Shown piece after piece: positions 27,078-36,428 of a DNA stretch of 64,000 bases. The notes under the pieces are model-generated. The model saw nothing but the letters and a program-made list of their open reading frames with translations, searched no databases and had not been told where the DNA came from. The DNA comes from Planctomycetaceae bacterium (GTDB taxonomy: Bacteria > Planctomycetota > Planctomycetia > Planctomycetales > Planctomycetaceae): NCBI GenBank assembly GCA_021732415.1, contig JAKFVC010000078.1, positions 33,395-97,394 on the forward strand, given 5' to 3'. Numbering within the stretch: position 1 is the first letter of the stretch; every line of letters begins with the position of its first letter. The position numbers and the translations under genes were made by a program.

Positions 27078-30000
27078 TTATTTCCCCTCAACCGGACTCA
27101 GTCGCTGATTGAGTAAAAAGGTCAACAACGCCCGCAGATCCGCCTCGTTCAACTGTTCGGCCACATTCGACGGCATGGGAGACAAGTTCGACAGCCGAGA
27201 CTCTTCAATATCGTCCAGCGGGATGCGGACTTCCTTGCCCTGATTATCTCCCAGAATCAGGGCCTTCCCTTCCTCCCGCAGCTTGAGTCCCGTGACGACG
27301 ACGCCATCAGTCTTAGCGATGATCGTCGCGCGAAACGCGGCGTCCACGTTGCGATTGGGGTCGAGGACATCTTCAATCAATCGTTCGAGACCGCGGTTGC
27401 CGACCCCGTCCAATTGCGGCCCCACCTTGCCCCCTTCGTTATTGATTCGATGGCAGCCAGCACAGGTCTTCTTGAACACGGCCGCCCCTGCTTCAGGTGA
27501 CGACTTGTTTGCGATGAAACTGCTCGCAAGCTTAGCCGTCAACTGTTTGAGACGTTCGTCGGCGGCCGGAATGCCTTGAGTCAGCTCTTTGATCCGTTCT
27601 TCACGTTTGGCAATCGGGAGGTTGGTCAAACGGTCCAGCACCGGCTTATCCTGCAACAGCCGAGCCGACGCCCTGCCCTGAGAAATCATGCTGAACAGCA
27701 TCTCGCCTCCTTGAGGCGTGCTCGTCATGGCCAAAGCAATCGGCTGTTGCAAAGGTCCGGGTGCCGTTCCCAAAGCAGTCGCCAAAGCCAGCAGCGACGG
27801 TTGAGTATTGATCGGCCCCAGCAACTGGGCCGCAACGGTTCGCAGTGCCGCCGGTTCGTTGGCGTTTTGTACGACGCCGATCAGAGCGGCCACTGCGCCC
27901 GTGCGATCCAGATTGATTCCAGCCTGGGCCGCCGCAATTCTCACCGGAGTGTCCGACCGAGTATTTTTCAACTGGGCGACCATCGGCCCGGCGAGTTCCT
28001 TCAACTGGAGTTGGCCCGCGACTTGAATCGCCGTTACCAGCGACCGATCGACGAAGGCAAACCCCTCGACCGGATTGGCCACGACCTCGGGTTCGAACCG
28101 GCCGACTGCCAGCCAGGCGTACCCAGAAGCCGTACCGGCGTCGACGGCTTCGAATACGCCTTGCTGCCCGGCCCATTTCTGCAAGTCCCAGGTAAACTTC
28201 TGAGCCACATCATTCCGCGGTGGAAGTTCCTTCGCGACGATTTCGCCCGATTCCAATAAACGCAACCGGACATGATTGACGGGTTCTGGATTCGTTCCCG
28301 GTGTTCCATTATGTCCACACATCCAGTAAGTGAGCTTGGCCGGGATGACAAATGGTGCCGACGTCAGCACACCGGTCAATTGTTCTCCATTGGCGATACT
28401 ATCGTAGTAGCGAGCATCCCCATTTCCATCGGTCGAGTTGCGGTGAGTGACACCCCACGGGCTGCCGGTGTTCGGATTCGTCAGCCCCGGAACTGGTCGA
28501 TTCTCCCAGGCGATGGGAGCCGTACGCTGCGGATCGAGCAACGTCTTTGCCAGGTGAGTTGCCCACTTGCCGAGTGCGGATTCTGCGGACAGCTTGGCTC
28601 CGCGTTGAGTCAGGCCTTCAAACAACGACTGAAACAGCACCGCCTGACGTTGCACATCCTTGGGGAATTTCTGCTGCACGAACGCCGCCACTTCGTCCAG
28701 TCGCTCATTCCCGACATGCCGAGCGACATGCTGCAGGCAACGTTCCACCATTGGCTGATCGACTTCATGCTGGCGAATATAGTCGAACGTAAACCACGCC
28801 GCGGATTCACTGGGAACTGCGAGTGCAATGTCAACGACCTTGGCCAGTTCGTCGCGTTCCAGTTTCACCTTGGCGATTTGATCGACGGCAGCCGCAGGAC
28901 GCAGTTGGTCTCGAATGGCGATCCGAGTGGCGTGAACCAATTGCGCGTCACCGGAGGGCGTCGTGTTCCACAGGCGCACTAGCGGTTGCAAGTTGGCGGC
29001 AGCGGGATGACGGCCAATAGCTTCCGCGGCGGCTCGTTGCACGAACGGGTCCGAGTCCGCGAGTTTTACTCGGACCAGTTCGGCGATAGCCGCAGTCCAG
29101 GGATTCGTTTCCCCCAGCGCTCGCATGAGATGGATCCGGACAAGCGCTTCTGAGTCCTTGGAGAGGCTTTGAATCAACGCCTCATCAAGTTGGCCCAGGC
29201 GAAACAACAGCCACAGTGCTTCAACGCGTTCCGCTGCCCGCTGAGCCGATTCAGGTGCCGCATCGCCCTTCTGCAGGAGTGCTCGTGCTCGGACGGGTGC
29301 CTCGTTTTCAAATCGCTCCTGAAGGTCCTGGCTCGCCAGATCGCGAACTGCCGTGTTAGAGTCGTTCAGGCGTTCGACCAGTTTGTCAATTGGCAGTGCA
29401 TGCAGATTGGGAACCGCCGGCGCTGGGACCTTTTTATCAGTGCCCGTATAAACAATGCGCCAGATACGACCCCGATGACGATCGCGGCGGGGATGCTTCA
29501 GATCGACTTCATAGTGTCCAATGATCGAGTTATAAAAATCGGAGACATAAAGCGCCCCGTCCGGCCCCAGTTGTAAATCTACCGGATGGAACCACCAGTC
29601 ATCGCACGTGACGAAATCCTCGACCTTTTCCACCCACGGCGACGAACCGCGCCATTCAATCGTGTCGCGATGAATGATGTTGGTGACCACGTTGCCGACA
29701 AACATCGAGCCTGTGTATTCAGCGGGGAAATGACTCCCTGCGTACGCCACGACACCGGCGATTCCAGTCGAACCGTGATCATTCGAAGTCGTAATCGGGG
29801 CGTATCCTAATCCATCATCCTTCTTGCCAAAACTGTCGTAGTAGCCGCCTCGCAAAATCATCGTGATGGGCTTCGAGTGGCAGTCGGCGGTGAACCGGTC
29901 GCCGCGGGCATCGATGCACATGCCGAACGGATTAACTTGGCCCCACGAAAGCTGCTCGATGGCCGAACCGTCCGCTTTGAACCGGTACGTGTTCCCCGAT

Positions 30001-30629
30001 TGCATCTCCAGGACGACCGGCCCTTCTCCCTTCAACTTGACCTTAGAAGAGTTGCGAAAACCGTGGCAGGCATAAATCCAACCGTCGTTCCCTAGGCGAA
30101 ATGCATTCTGGTCGCCGTGCGTATCCACGAAATCGAACGGCCCGTAGAGGATCTCGCGTTTGTCGGCTTTGCCATCCTCGTCCGAGTCGGTCAGTTTCCA
30201 GATGTAGGGAATTGACCAGACGATCGCTTCATTCCCGCTGGGGAGCGGCAGGACTCCAATCGGGATGTTCAACTTGTCGGCGAACTTGGTGATTTTCCTA
30301 GCTCGTCCGTCGGGACCGATGCCGTCGAGAACGGTCAATCCATCACGAGACTGTTCGGAATCCGCGGCGGCAAACGGATATTCGATCGAATGGGTCACCC
30401 ACAGGCGGCCCCGCGCATCGAAATTCAGGTTCATCGGCTTCTGAATATCGGGTTCCGCGGCGACGAGTTGGATCTCAAACCCCGGTCGCAGTTTGAATTT
30501 GGTCCGTTCCTGCTCCGGAGGAAGCGGTTCCGTGGGCGCCACAGGAGGTCCGGCCAACAGGTCCGAAGTGACCAGCGACAGGACGGACAGGCAGACAAAC
30601 GCAAACCAACGGGGGCGACCGGCGAGCAT
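27078..30629 (-). CDS. PVC-type heme-binding CxxCH protein (membrane-bound dehydrogenase domain)
   Basis: 1183 aa from the ATG at 30629, with GGAG upstream; a TTG at 30644 is less likely. A signal peptide is followed by a beta-propeller domain (about 40-400, PGFEIQLVAAEPDIQKPMN at its start), HEAT-like repeats (about 420-950) and a C-terminal c-type cytochrome with CAGCH in KKTCAGCHRI. These proteins are abundant in Planctomycetes and Verrucomicrobia and are thought to be periplasmic sugar or alcohol dehydrogenases passing electrons to heme. A galactose-binding-like segment lies near residues 760-850. Substrate unknown. Confidence 0.88.
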   Translation of the reverse strand: MLAGRPRWFAFVCLSVLSLVTSDLLAGPPVAPTEPLPPEQERTKFKLRPGFEIQLVAAEPDIQKPMNLNFDARGRLWVTHSIEYPFAAADSEQSRDGLTVLDGIGPDGRARKITKFADKLNIPIGVLPLPSGNEAIVWSIPYIWKLTDSDEDGKADKREILYGPFDFVDTHGDQNAFRLGNDGWIYACHGFRNSSKVKLKGEGPVVLEMQSGNTYRFKADGSAIEQLSWGQVNPFGMCIDARGDRFTADCHSKPITMILRGGYYDSFGKKDDGLGYAPITTSNDHGSTGIAGVVAYAGSHFPAEYTGSMFVGNVVTNIIHRDTIEWRGSSPWVEKVEDFVTCDDWWFHPVDLQLGPDGALYVSDFYNSIIGHYEVDLKHPRRDRHRGRIWRIVYTGTDKKVPAPAVPNLHALPIDKLVERLNDSNTAVRDLASQDLQERFENEAPVRARALLQKGDAAPESAQRAAERVEALWLLFRLGQLDEALIQSLSKDSEALVRIHLMRALGETNPWTAAIAELVRVKLADSDPFVQRAAAEAIGRHPAAANLQPLVRLWNTTPSGDAQLVHATRIAIRDQLRPAAAVDQIAKVKLERDELAKVVDIALAVPSESAAWFTFDYIRQHEVDQPMVERCLQHVARHVGNERLDEVAAFVQQKFPKDVQRQAVLFQSLFEGLTQRGAKLSAESALGKWATHLAKTLLDPQRTAPIAWENRPVPGLTNPNTGSPWGVTHRNSTDGNGDARYYDSIANGEQLTGVLTSAPFVIPAKLTYWMCGHNGTPGTNPEPVNHVRLRLLESGEIVAKELPPRNDVAQKFTWDLQKWAGQQGVFEAVDAGTASGYAWLAVGRFEPEVVANPVEGFAFVDRSLVTAIQVAGQLQLKELAGPMVAQLKNTRSDTPVRIAAAQAGINLDRTGAVAALIGVVQNANEPAALRTVAAQLLGPINTQPSLLALATALGTAPGPLQQPIALAMTSTPQGGEMLFSMISQGRASARLLQDKPVLDRLTNLPIAKREERIKELTQGIPAADERLKQLTAKLASSFIANKSSPEAGAAVFKKTCAGCHRINNEGGKVGPQLDGVGNRGLERLIEDVLDPNRNVDAAFRATIIAKTDGVVVTGLKLREEGKALILGDNQGKEVRIPLDDIEESRLSNLSPMPSNVAEQLNEADLRALLTFLLNQRLSPVEGK

Positions 30630-30748
30630 GACGAGCGACTCCAAGACGGGAATTCAAATCATTGGAAGTCCCCTAGGATAACAGCCCGCGCACGCGATTG
30701 AAAAGTCGCAGAGATAGCCAATGGGCGTCGTTGATCATGAGATTGTGA

Positions 30749-30849
30749 ACCACGAATCACACAAATGACACGAATTGAAATCTTGAGAATTGGAGGCGAA
30801 GGAATCGCGACCTCTTTGACGAATTCGTGTCATTCGAGTTATTCGTGGT
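30749..30849. repeat. Inverted repeat family H
   Basis: Arms 30749-30776 and 30822-30849 (core AATGACACGAATT) form a 28-bp imperfect stem with a 45-nt loop, upstream of the PVC cytochrome gene. I recall similar ACGAAT-rich inverted repeats from other bacterial genomes but cannot verify that here. Confidence 0.75.
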
Positions 30850-30922
30850 CAAAATCCGCTCTTGTCCCATCAGAGGTAGGCCGCGAGTTTCAGCTTTTAA
30901 CCGACAGACTCTTAAAGACTCC

Positions 30923-30961
30923 AACAAAACCCTACCGAGACAAGCTCGGTGGGGTTTTGTT
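30923..30961 (-). terminator. Rho-independent terminator of the methyltransferase gene
   Basis: 17-bp stem (30923-30939 with 30945-30961, one G-T pair) and a 5-nt ACAAG loop. On the minus strand the stem ends in a run containing TTTTGTT, and the hairpin starts 8 bp past the stop of the methyltransferase gene. The best intrinsic terminator in the window. Confidence 0.85.
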
Positions 30962-30969
30962 ATCGCATC

Positions 30970-31707
30970 TCATTTCACGCATTCAATAAATGCCACCGGC
31001 GGATGCGTGGTAAACGGAATCCAAAAATCCGCGCCATACTCAGACAGGCCCTGCGGCGAAAGCCGGGGCGAGTGCCAGCGCGTCTCCCGAAATCCGGCGG
31101 CTCTGAATGCCGCTTCGTGGAGTTCGACATTGAGATAGTAATTCTCAATGTCGAACTGATCATTCTCCAGAAAAAAGGTCCACGTGATGGGCGTGCCTTC
31201 GCAGAATTCACCGCGGATAGTCGTTTCAAAGCCGTATTGGCGATACGACGGAGCCGAGGAAAACTCCAGGGCGGGATTACTGTTGACCGTGACGAACCGG
31301 CCACCGGGTTTCAGACACCGCGCAATCCCGCGTGCCATGGCCGCCAGTTCCTGACGATCCTGAGCATAATTCAATAGATACGCGGCCACGACGAGATCAT
31401 ACTGGTGCGGCAATTCCAGGTTCTTGGCATCTCCCACGAGGTAGTCGATCCCCTGTTGATGCAGAACTTCCTGCCGCCGAGCCAAGTCGATCATTCCTTG
31501 AGAAAGGTCGACACCCGTGACTTTGGCAGCCCCCTGTTGGCGCAGCAGTCGCGTGTAAAACCCTTCTCCGCACGCGACGTCCAGTACGGACATCCCCGCT
31601 GGGTTACCGACCAATTGCAGCAGGCTGTAGGCCTCAATGTGCGTCCGCCACGGTTGTTGCTTGGAAAGTTTGTATTGCTCAGCGATCGGGTCGTAATTGG
31701 TGGTCAT
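30970..31707 (-). CDS. SAM-dependent methyltransferase (class I)
   Basis: 245 aa from the ATG at 31707 (MTTNYDPIAEQYKLSK); the open frame extends upstream into a family C repeat. SAM-binding motif I is VLDVACGEGFYTRLLRQQGA, followed by the acidic VTGVDLSQGMIDLAR and the LVVAAYLLNYAQDR post-motif. Typical length for a UbiE/Methyltransf_11-type small-molecule methyltransferase. No biosynthetic neighbours hint at the substrate; divergent from the first DUF1549 gene. A clear intrinsic terminator follows. Confidence 0.85.
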   Translation of the reverse strand: MTTNYDPIAEQYKLSKQQPWRTHIEAYSLLQLVGNPAGMSVLDVACGEGFYTRLLRQQGAAKVTGVDLSQGMIDLARRQEVLHQQGIDYLVGDAKNLELPHQYDLVVAAYLLNYAQDRQELAAMARGIARCLKPGGRFVTVNSNPALEFSSAPSYRQYGFETTIRGEFCEGTPITWTFFLENDQFDIENYYLNVELHEAAFRAAGFRETRWHSPRLSPQGLSEYGADFWIPFTTHPPVAFIECVK

Positions 31708-31777
31708 GAGGGTGACTCTATACTTGATACGCGGAAGTCGGTGATGCCGGTGAGCCGAGTGCCGTGCGGCTTGGCTC

Positions 31778-31855
31778 GTGAGCGGCACGGCGCTAGCCGC
31801 CGGTTCTGCAACGTTATTGGCCCGAAGAACCGGTGGCTAGCGCCATTCCGCTCAC
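31778..31855. repeat. Inverted repeat family C, copy 2 (inverted orientation)
   Basis: Arms 31778-31807 and 31826-31855. Here the GGCAC-type arm is on the left and the CATTCC-type arm on the right, the opposite order from copies at 14214 and 62236, so the element has a defined orientation. It lies in the divergent gap before the DUF1549/DUF1553 gene. Confidence 0.85.
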
Positions 31856-31932
31856 CAGAGTCATCCGATTCGGCTGGTTACTTATGCCCGGGGTTGATCC
31901 AAGGTGATTCGACCGATTACTCTGCAGGGATC

Positions 31933-34362
31933 ATGAAACATAGCTCATTTCAGATTCTGATGGTGGCGATTCTCTGTCTCGGCAGCACGCCTGGTCTGTC
32001 GGCGAAGGAGATCGATTTCGCCCATGACATCGTCCCCATTCTGAAACAGCACTGCGGCAAGTGCCACACCGGCGATCAGAAAAAGGGGGGATTTTCTCTC
32101 AACACGCGGGAATCGGTCCTGTTGGGGGGCGAATCGGGAAAAGCTGTCATCGAAGGGATGGCCAGCAAAAGTGAACTGATCGAGCGGATCCTCTCGGCGG
32201 ATGACGCCGTGAAAATGCCCCCCGAGGGGCCTCGGGTTCCGGCCGAACACGTGGCCCTGCTGAAGCAATGGATCGACGCCAAAATCCCCTGGGCCGATGG
32301 GTTCACGTTCGGCAAGCGGAACTATGAGCCCCTGTTGAAGCCGCGCCGGCCCGAATTGCCGCCGGTCGTGGAGGGGAGAACTCACCCCATCGACCGGATT
32401 ATCGATGCTCATCTGGCAAAGCTCAAACTGCCTCGCCCGCAACAGATTGATGACGTCACATTTGCCCGTCGAGCGTACCTCGACATCATCGGATTGTTGC
32501 CCACTCCAGCAGAACTGCAGGCGTTTACTGCGGATTCCCGCCCCGAAAAGCGGGCGATGTTGGTCAAAGAACTCCTGGCGGACGACGTCGATTATGCCGA
32601 GCACTGGCTGACGTTCTGGAATGACTTGCTGCGGAACGACTACTCCGGAACCGGCTTTATTACAGGCGGCCGGACGCAGATTTCCAAGTGGCTCTATCGG
32701 GCCCTGGTCACCAATAAGCCGTACGATGTCATGGTGCGCGAGTTGATTGCCCCGCCGAATGCGGACAGTGCGGGCTTTGGCAACGGAATTCGCTGGCGCG
32801 GCGAAGTCAGCGCGGGACAGACGGTCGAAATTCAATTTGCACAAAGCGTTGGGCAGGCACTGTTGGGAATCAACCTCAAATGTGCCTCATGCCATGACAG
32901 CTTTATCGATCGCTGGAAGTTGAGTGAAGCCTACGGCCTCGCGGCGATCTATTCGAATCGACCGTTGGAAATTCATCGCTGCGACAAGCCGATTAATGAG
33001 ACGGCTGAGGCGGCGTGGTTGTTTCCGGAACTCGGTCAGATTGATCCCAAGGCACCGCAGCCCGAGCGTCTAAAGCAACTGGCCGCATTGATGACGCACC
33101 CGGAAAACGGCCGCTTCACGCGAACGATCGTGAATCGCCTGTGGCAACGGATGATGGGGCGCGGGATCGTTCATCCCATCGACGCGATGCAGTCTGAACC
33201 CTGGAACCACGATCTCCTCGACTATCTGGCCAGTGAATTCACAGACCACCATTACGATCTCAAACAGATGATCGAATTCATCGCGACATCGCGAGCCTAT
33301 CAGGAACAAGTCCAGAAGATCACGAAAGATCTCGACGAACGTGAATACGTCTATTCCGGTCCACGAGCCCGACGGCTGACGGCGGAACAGTTCATGGATG
33401 CCATCTGGCAGCTCACGGGACAAGCCCCGAAGCGGTTTGATGCTCCGCTACTCCGCGGCAAGCCGGCCTCGGATGCCGAGTCGCAAGCGGTGGTGGGAAA
33501 GTGGATCTGGTCGCGGGCCGATACGTCGCAAGCCGCTGCCGGGGAAACGATCACCCTCCGACAAACCTGGGAGTTGAAAACCGCCCCGACTCAGGCCCTG
33601 GCGGCTGTCTCGTGCGACAATAGCTATGTCCTGACGATCAACGGTCAATTCGTGCAAGCCGGTGAGACTTGGAATGCTCCTGATTCCGTTCTGCTGTCGA
33701 ACCGTTTGCAGGCGGGCAAGAACGAGATCGTGATCGTCGCCAAGAACGGCGGCACAGGTCCCAATCCCGCGGGATTATTCTTCGAAGCGCGGGCCTATCA
33801 GGCGGACGGCACGTTTGAAACGCTGGGATCGGATGACCGCTGGCAATGGACGGCACAGCAGCCCGATCGCAACGGCCGCTTCCAGACGCCTCCCACCGAC
33901 TGGCAACCAGCCGCATTGGTTGCCAATCCTGAGGTCTGGTCGAGTCAAGTTGGATCCGAACTGGCCACAATCGTGTCTCAAGGATCCGCCGCTGCAGGCT
34001 TGATGGTGCGGGCTTCGTTGGTGAAAAGCGACTTTCTAATGCGATCGCTGGGGCGTCCCAATCGCGATCAAATCGTGACCGTGCGTCCCGCCGACCTGAC
34101 GACTCTCGAGGCGATTGACTTGTCCAACGGCCAAATTCTCGCGGACATCTTAGATCGCGGATCGAAGAAATTGATCGCTGAGAAATGGTCCTCCACCACA
34201 GAATTCGTGCAGTGGCTCTATCGCTCCGCACTCAGCCGGGATCCCTCACCCGAGGAACTGGCCGTGCTGACCGAGGCCTTAGGGGATAAACTGACGGAAC
34301 AAGGGATTCAAGACGCGTTGTGGAGTGTCGTGATGCTCCCCGAGTTCCAGATGGTAAGATGA
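31933..34362 (+). CDS. DUF1549/DUF1553 protein with N-terminal planctomycete cytochrome c
   Basis: 809 aa from the ATG at 31933 (AGGGA just upstream); the open frame upstream is repeat DNA. A signal peptide (1-24) is followed by a heme site CGKCH at 41-45 (PSC1-type domain), DUF1549 (about 150-350, with a second CASCH near 317) and DUF1553 (about 370 to the end). Between about 520 and 670 sits a beta-sandwich insert resembling galactose-binding domains of glycosidases (GKWIWSRADTSQAAAG). These exported planctomycete proteins are almost always paired with DUF1501 downstream, as here, and are thought to work in polysaccharide breakdown; mechanism unknown. Confidence 0.88.
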   Translation: MKHSSFQILMVAILCLGSTPGLSAKEIDFAHDIVPILKQHCGKCHTGDQKKGGFSLNTRESVLLGGESGKAVIEGMASKSELIERILSADDAVKMPPEGPRVPAEHVALLKQWIDAKIPWADGFTFGKRNYEPLLKPRRPELPPVVEGRTHPIDRIIDAHLAKLKLPRPQQIDDVTFARRAYLDIIGLLPTPAELQAFTADSRPEKRAMLVKELLADDVDYAEHWLTFWNDLLRNDYSGTGFITGGRTQISKWLYRALVTNKPYDVMVRELIAPPNADSAGFGNGIRWRGEVSAGQTVEIQFAQSVGQALLGINLKCASCHDSFIDRWKLSEAYGLAAIYSNRPLEIHRCDKPINETAEAAWLFPELGQIDPKAPQPERLKQLAALMTHPENGRFTRTIVNRLWQRMMGRGIVHPIDAMQSEPWNHDLLDYLASEFTDHHYDLKQMIEFIATSRAYQEQVQKITKDLDEREYVYSGPRARRLTAEQFMDAIWQLTGQAPKRFDAPLLRGKPASDAESQAVVGKWIWSRADTSQAAAGETITLRQTWELKTAPTQALAAVSCDNSYVLTINGQFVQAGETWNAPDSVLLSNRLQAGKNEIVIVAKNGGTGPNPAGLFFEARAYQADGTFETLGSDDRWQWTAQQPDRNGRFQTPPTDWQPAALVANPEVWSSQVGSELATIVSQGSAAAGLMVRASLVKSDFLMRSLGRPNRDQIVTVRPADLTTLEAIDLSNGQILADILDRGSKKLIAEKWSSTTEFVQWLYRSALSRDPSPEELAVLTEALGDKLTEQGIQDALWSVVMLPEFQMVR

Positions 34363-34381
34363 ATCCGATTCGAGCACGACC

Positions 34382-34473
34382 AAATCAGCCGGCACGCGTT
34401 AGCGTCCGGTTTGCCCGGTCGCTCGAGTCGATTGTTACTCCGAACCGTGGGCTAGCGCACGGCGGCTGATTGG
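34382..34473. repeat. Inverted repeat family D, copy 2
   Basis: About 92 bp between the DUF1553 gene (ends 34362) and its DUF1501 partner (starts 34509). The arms contain AAATCAGCCGGCACGCG and GCGCACGGCGGCTGATT, and the loop has CGAGTCGATTGTT as in copy 3. Its place inside a gene pair suggests an effect on mRNA processing. Confidence 0.85.
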
Positions 34474-34508
34474 CGAATAGCCAAGATGAGCAGGAAGACT
34501 TCCGAATC

Positions 34509-35960
34509 ATGAGCACAAACTTTTCACTAGAACACGAAACACGCCGCGAATTCCTGCAAAAGATGGCCGCTGCCAGTGCCGCAGCCCTGATGATGCGCGA
34601 ACCGCGATTGCTGTCGGCCGCCGAATCGGGTGAGAAAATCATCCACCCCGCAGCCACGGCCGATTCGTGCATTCTGCTGTGGATGGGGGGCGGCATGGCA
34701 GCCCCCGATACCTTCGATCCCAAGCGGTACGTCCCGTTCAAAGCCGGCGTTCCCGTGAAGGAAGTCGAGAGCACGTTCCCCGCGATCGATACGGTCGTCG
34801 ATAACATCAAGATCACGCAAGGTCTCGAGAACATCGCCCTGGTGATGGATCGTGCGAGCTTGATCCGATCTCACGTGCTGCCTGACTTGGGAAGCATCCT
34901 GCATTCTCGTCACCAGTACCATTGGCATACGGGTTATGTGCCGCCGCAGACTGTCGCCTGCCCCCACATTGGCGCGTGGCTGGCGCGGATTCTCGGCCCG
35001 AAGAATCCGGTGATTCCGCCGTTCATTAATATCGGCCAGCGGCTGGAGGGAGTCGGCGAGCAAGAGGAACTGAAAGCCTTCACGACGGCAGGATTTTTGG
35101 GCAGCGAATTCGGTCCGATGAATCTGCCGTTTCCCGAAGAGGCCGCACAATCGGTCCGCCCACCGAAGGGGATGGAACTGGGCCGTTTCGAAAGCCGCAA
35201 CAAGCTGTTTCGCAAGCTGCTCGACAAATCGCCGCGACCGGAATTTCTCAGCGATTATCAGCAGGAGTCGATGCTGCACGCCATGGACAACGCCTATCGC
35301 CTGCTGGGGGCGAAGGAACGTGCAGCATTCGATATTTCGCTGGAGCCCAAAGAAAACTACGACAAATACGACACGGGTCGCTTCGGCCGAGGCTGCCTGC
35401 TGGCCCGCCGTTTAGTCGAAGCCGGTGCCCGCTTTGTAGAAGTCACCACAGAGTACGTACCGTTTCTGAACTGGGATACTCACGCGAACGGCCACACGAC
35501 ATTGACCGCCATGAAGAAGCAAATCGACCAACCGATCGCGCAACTCATTCGTGACCTGGAATCGCGAGGCCTGCTGGACCGGACACTCGTGATCCTGGCG
35601 AGCGAATTCAGCCGCGACATGATCATGGAAGGCAAGCCAGGGTCGACAGCCCAGGATCAAGCCACCGAGCGGGTCGACGTCCTGCAGGAACTGAAGCACT
35701 ACGGTCAACACCGCCACTTCACCGGCGGATCGTGCGTCGTCATGTGGGGTGGTGGAGTGAAACGCGGTTTCTTATACGGAGCATCGGCCCCTCAACGCCC
35801 CTTCATGGCGATTGAAAAACCGCTCAGTGTGACCGACTTGCACGCGACGATCCTGACGGCAATGGGTGTCAGCCCGAAGACCGCCTTCGACGTCGAACAA
35901 CGCCCGTTCTACGTAACCGAAGACGGCAAGGGAACGCCGGCGATGGAACTGTTCGCGTAG
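34509..35960 (+). CDS. DUF1501 (sulfatase-like) protein with Tat signal
   Basis: 483 aa from the ATG at 34509, AGGAAG at about 34492. An N-terminal RRE-FLQ twin-arginine-like signal lies at residues 12-30. The fold is the alkaline phosphatase/sulfatase type: WMGGGMAAPDTFDPK near the start replaces the usual GGxSQ-DTFDPK, then SRHQYHWHTG, FVEVTTEYVPFLNWDTHAN and VILASEFSRD. DUF1501 proteins are exported and are the usual partners of DUF1549/DUF1553. The substrate is unknown, with sulfated glycans often suggested. The active-site formylglycine motif of sulfatases is not seen. Confidence 0.88.
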   Translation: MSTNFSLEHETRREFLQKMAAASAAALMMREPRLLSAAESGEKIIHPAATADSCILLWMGGGMAAPDTFDPKRYVPFKAGVPVKEVESTFPAIDTVVDNIKITQGLENIALVMDRASLIRSHVLPDLGSILHSRHQYHWHTGYVPPQTVACPHIGAWLARILGPKNPVIPPFINIGQRLEGVGEQEELKAFTTAGFLGSEFGPMNLPFPEEAAQSVRPPKGMELGRFESRNKLFRKLLDKSPRPEFLSDYQQESMLHAMDNAYRLLGAKERAAFDISLEPKENYDKYDTGRFGRGCLLARRLVEAGARFVEVTTEYVPFLNWDTHANGHTTLTAMKKQIDQPIAQLIRDLESRGLLDRTLVILASEFSRDMIMEGKPGSTAQDQATERVDVLQELKHYGQHRHFTGGSCVVMWGGGVKRGFLYGASAPQRPFMAIEKPLSVTDLHATILTAMGVSPKTAFDVEQRPFYVTEDGKGTPAMELFA

Positions 35961-35968
35961 CGAACCGA

Positions 35969-36180
35969 AGCCCGACTCACCGAGTCGGGACTCCCCCCGT
36001 GGCGGACGCTGCCAGCGTCCGTATTTTTACATCACGAAGTGATGAGCATTCCCAGGCGAGCGTCCGGCGTAAGCCGGATGGTTGTCTTGCAGGTTGCCAC
36101 GACCAAGAACATTGAATTGCCAAACACGGACGCTAGCAGCGTCCGCCACGGGGCCGTACCCGACTCAGAGAGTCAGGCTA
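35969..36180. repeat. Nested composite of repeat families B, A and smaller hairpins
   Basis: Outer arms of family B (35969-35990 and 36159-36180) enclose arms of family A (35995-36022 and 36126-36153, 28 bp, one G-T). Inside are two small hairpins: CATCAC-GAA-GTGATG at 36030-36044 and TCCGGC-GTAA-GCCGGA at 36063-36078. The remaining gap to 36428 shows nothing recognised. Confidence 0.9.
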
Positions 36181-36428
36181 CGCGGTATGCGGTTTGCTGT
36201 TTTCATCCCCTGCACTGGTATGAACACGCTCTTCAACCGCCAAACCCGTTCTTGTCGTTTCGAACACGGATGATCTGGAACAATAGGAACTCCCTGCAAG
36301 ACGCTGACGCCGAACTTCAAAGTCCTCGAAAATAACGACTTCGGTCAGCATCAACACAACTTGCGGGAATCAGTCGACGGTGCAAATTTGGCAATTGGAG
36401 AGCGAGACGCTTTCCGAGATATCCAACC

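Noticed and set aside
31405..31932. Upstream extension of the first DUF1549/DUF1553 gene
   Set aside because: Runs through the antisense of the methyltransferase gene and a family C repeat; the ATG at 31933 has AGGGA and a signal peptide.
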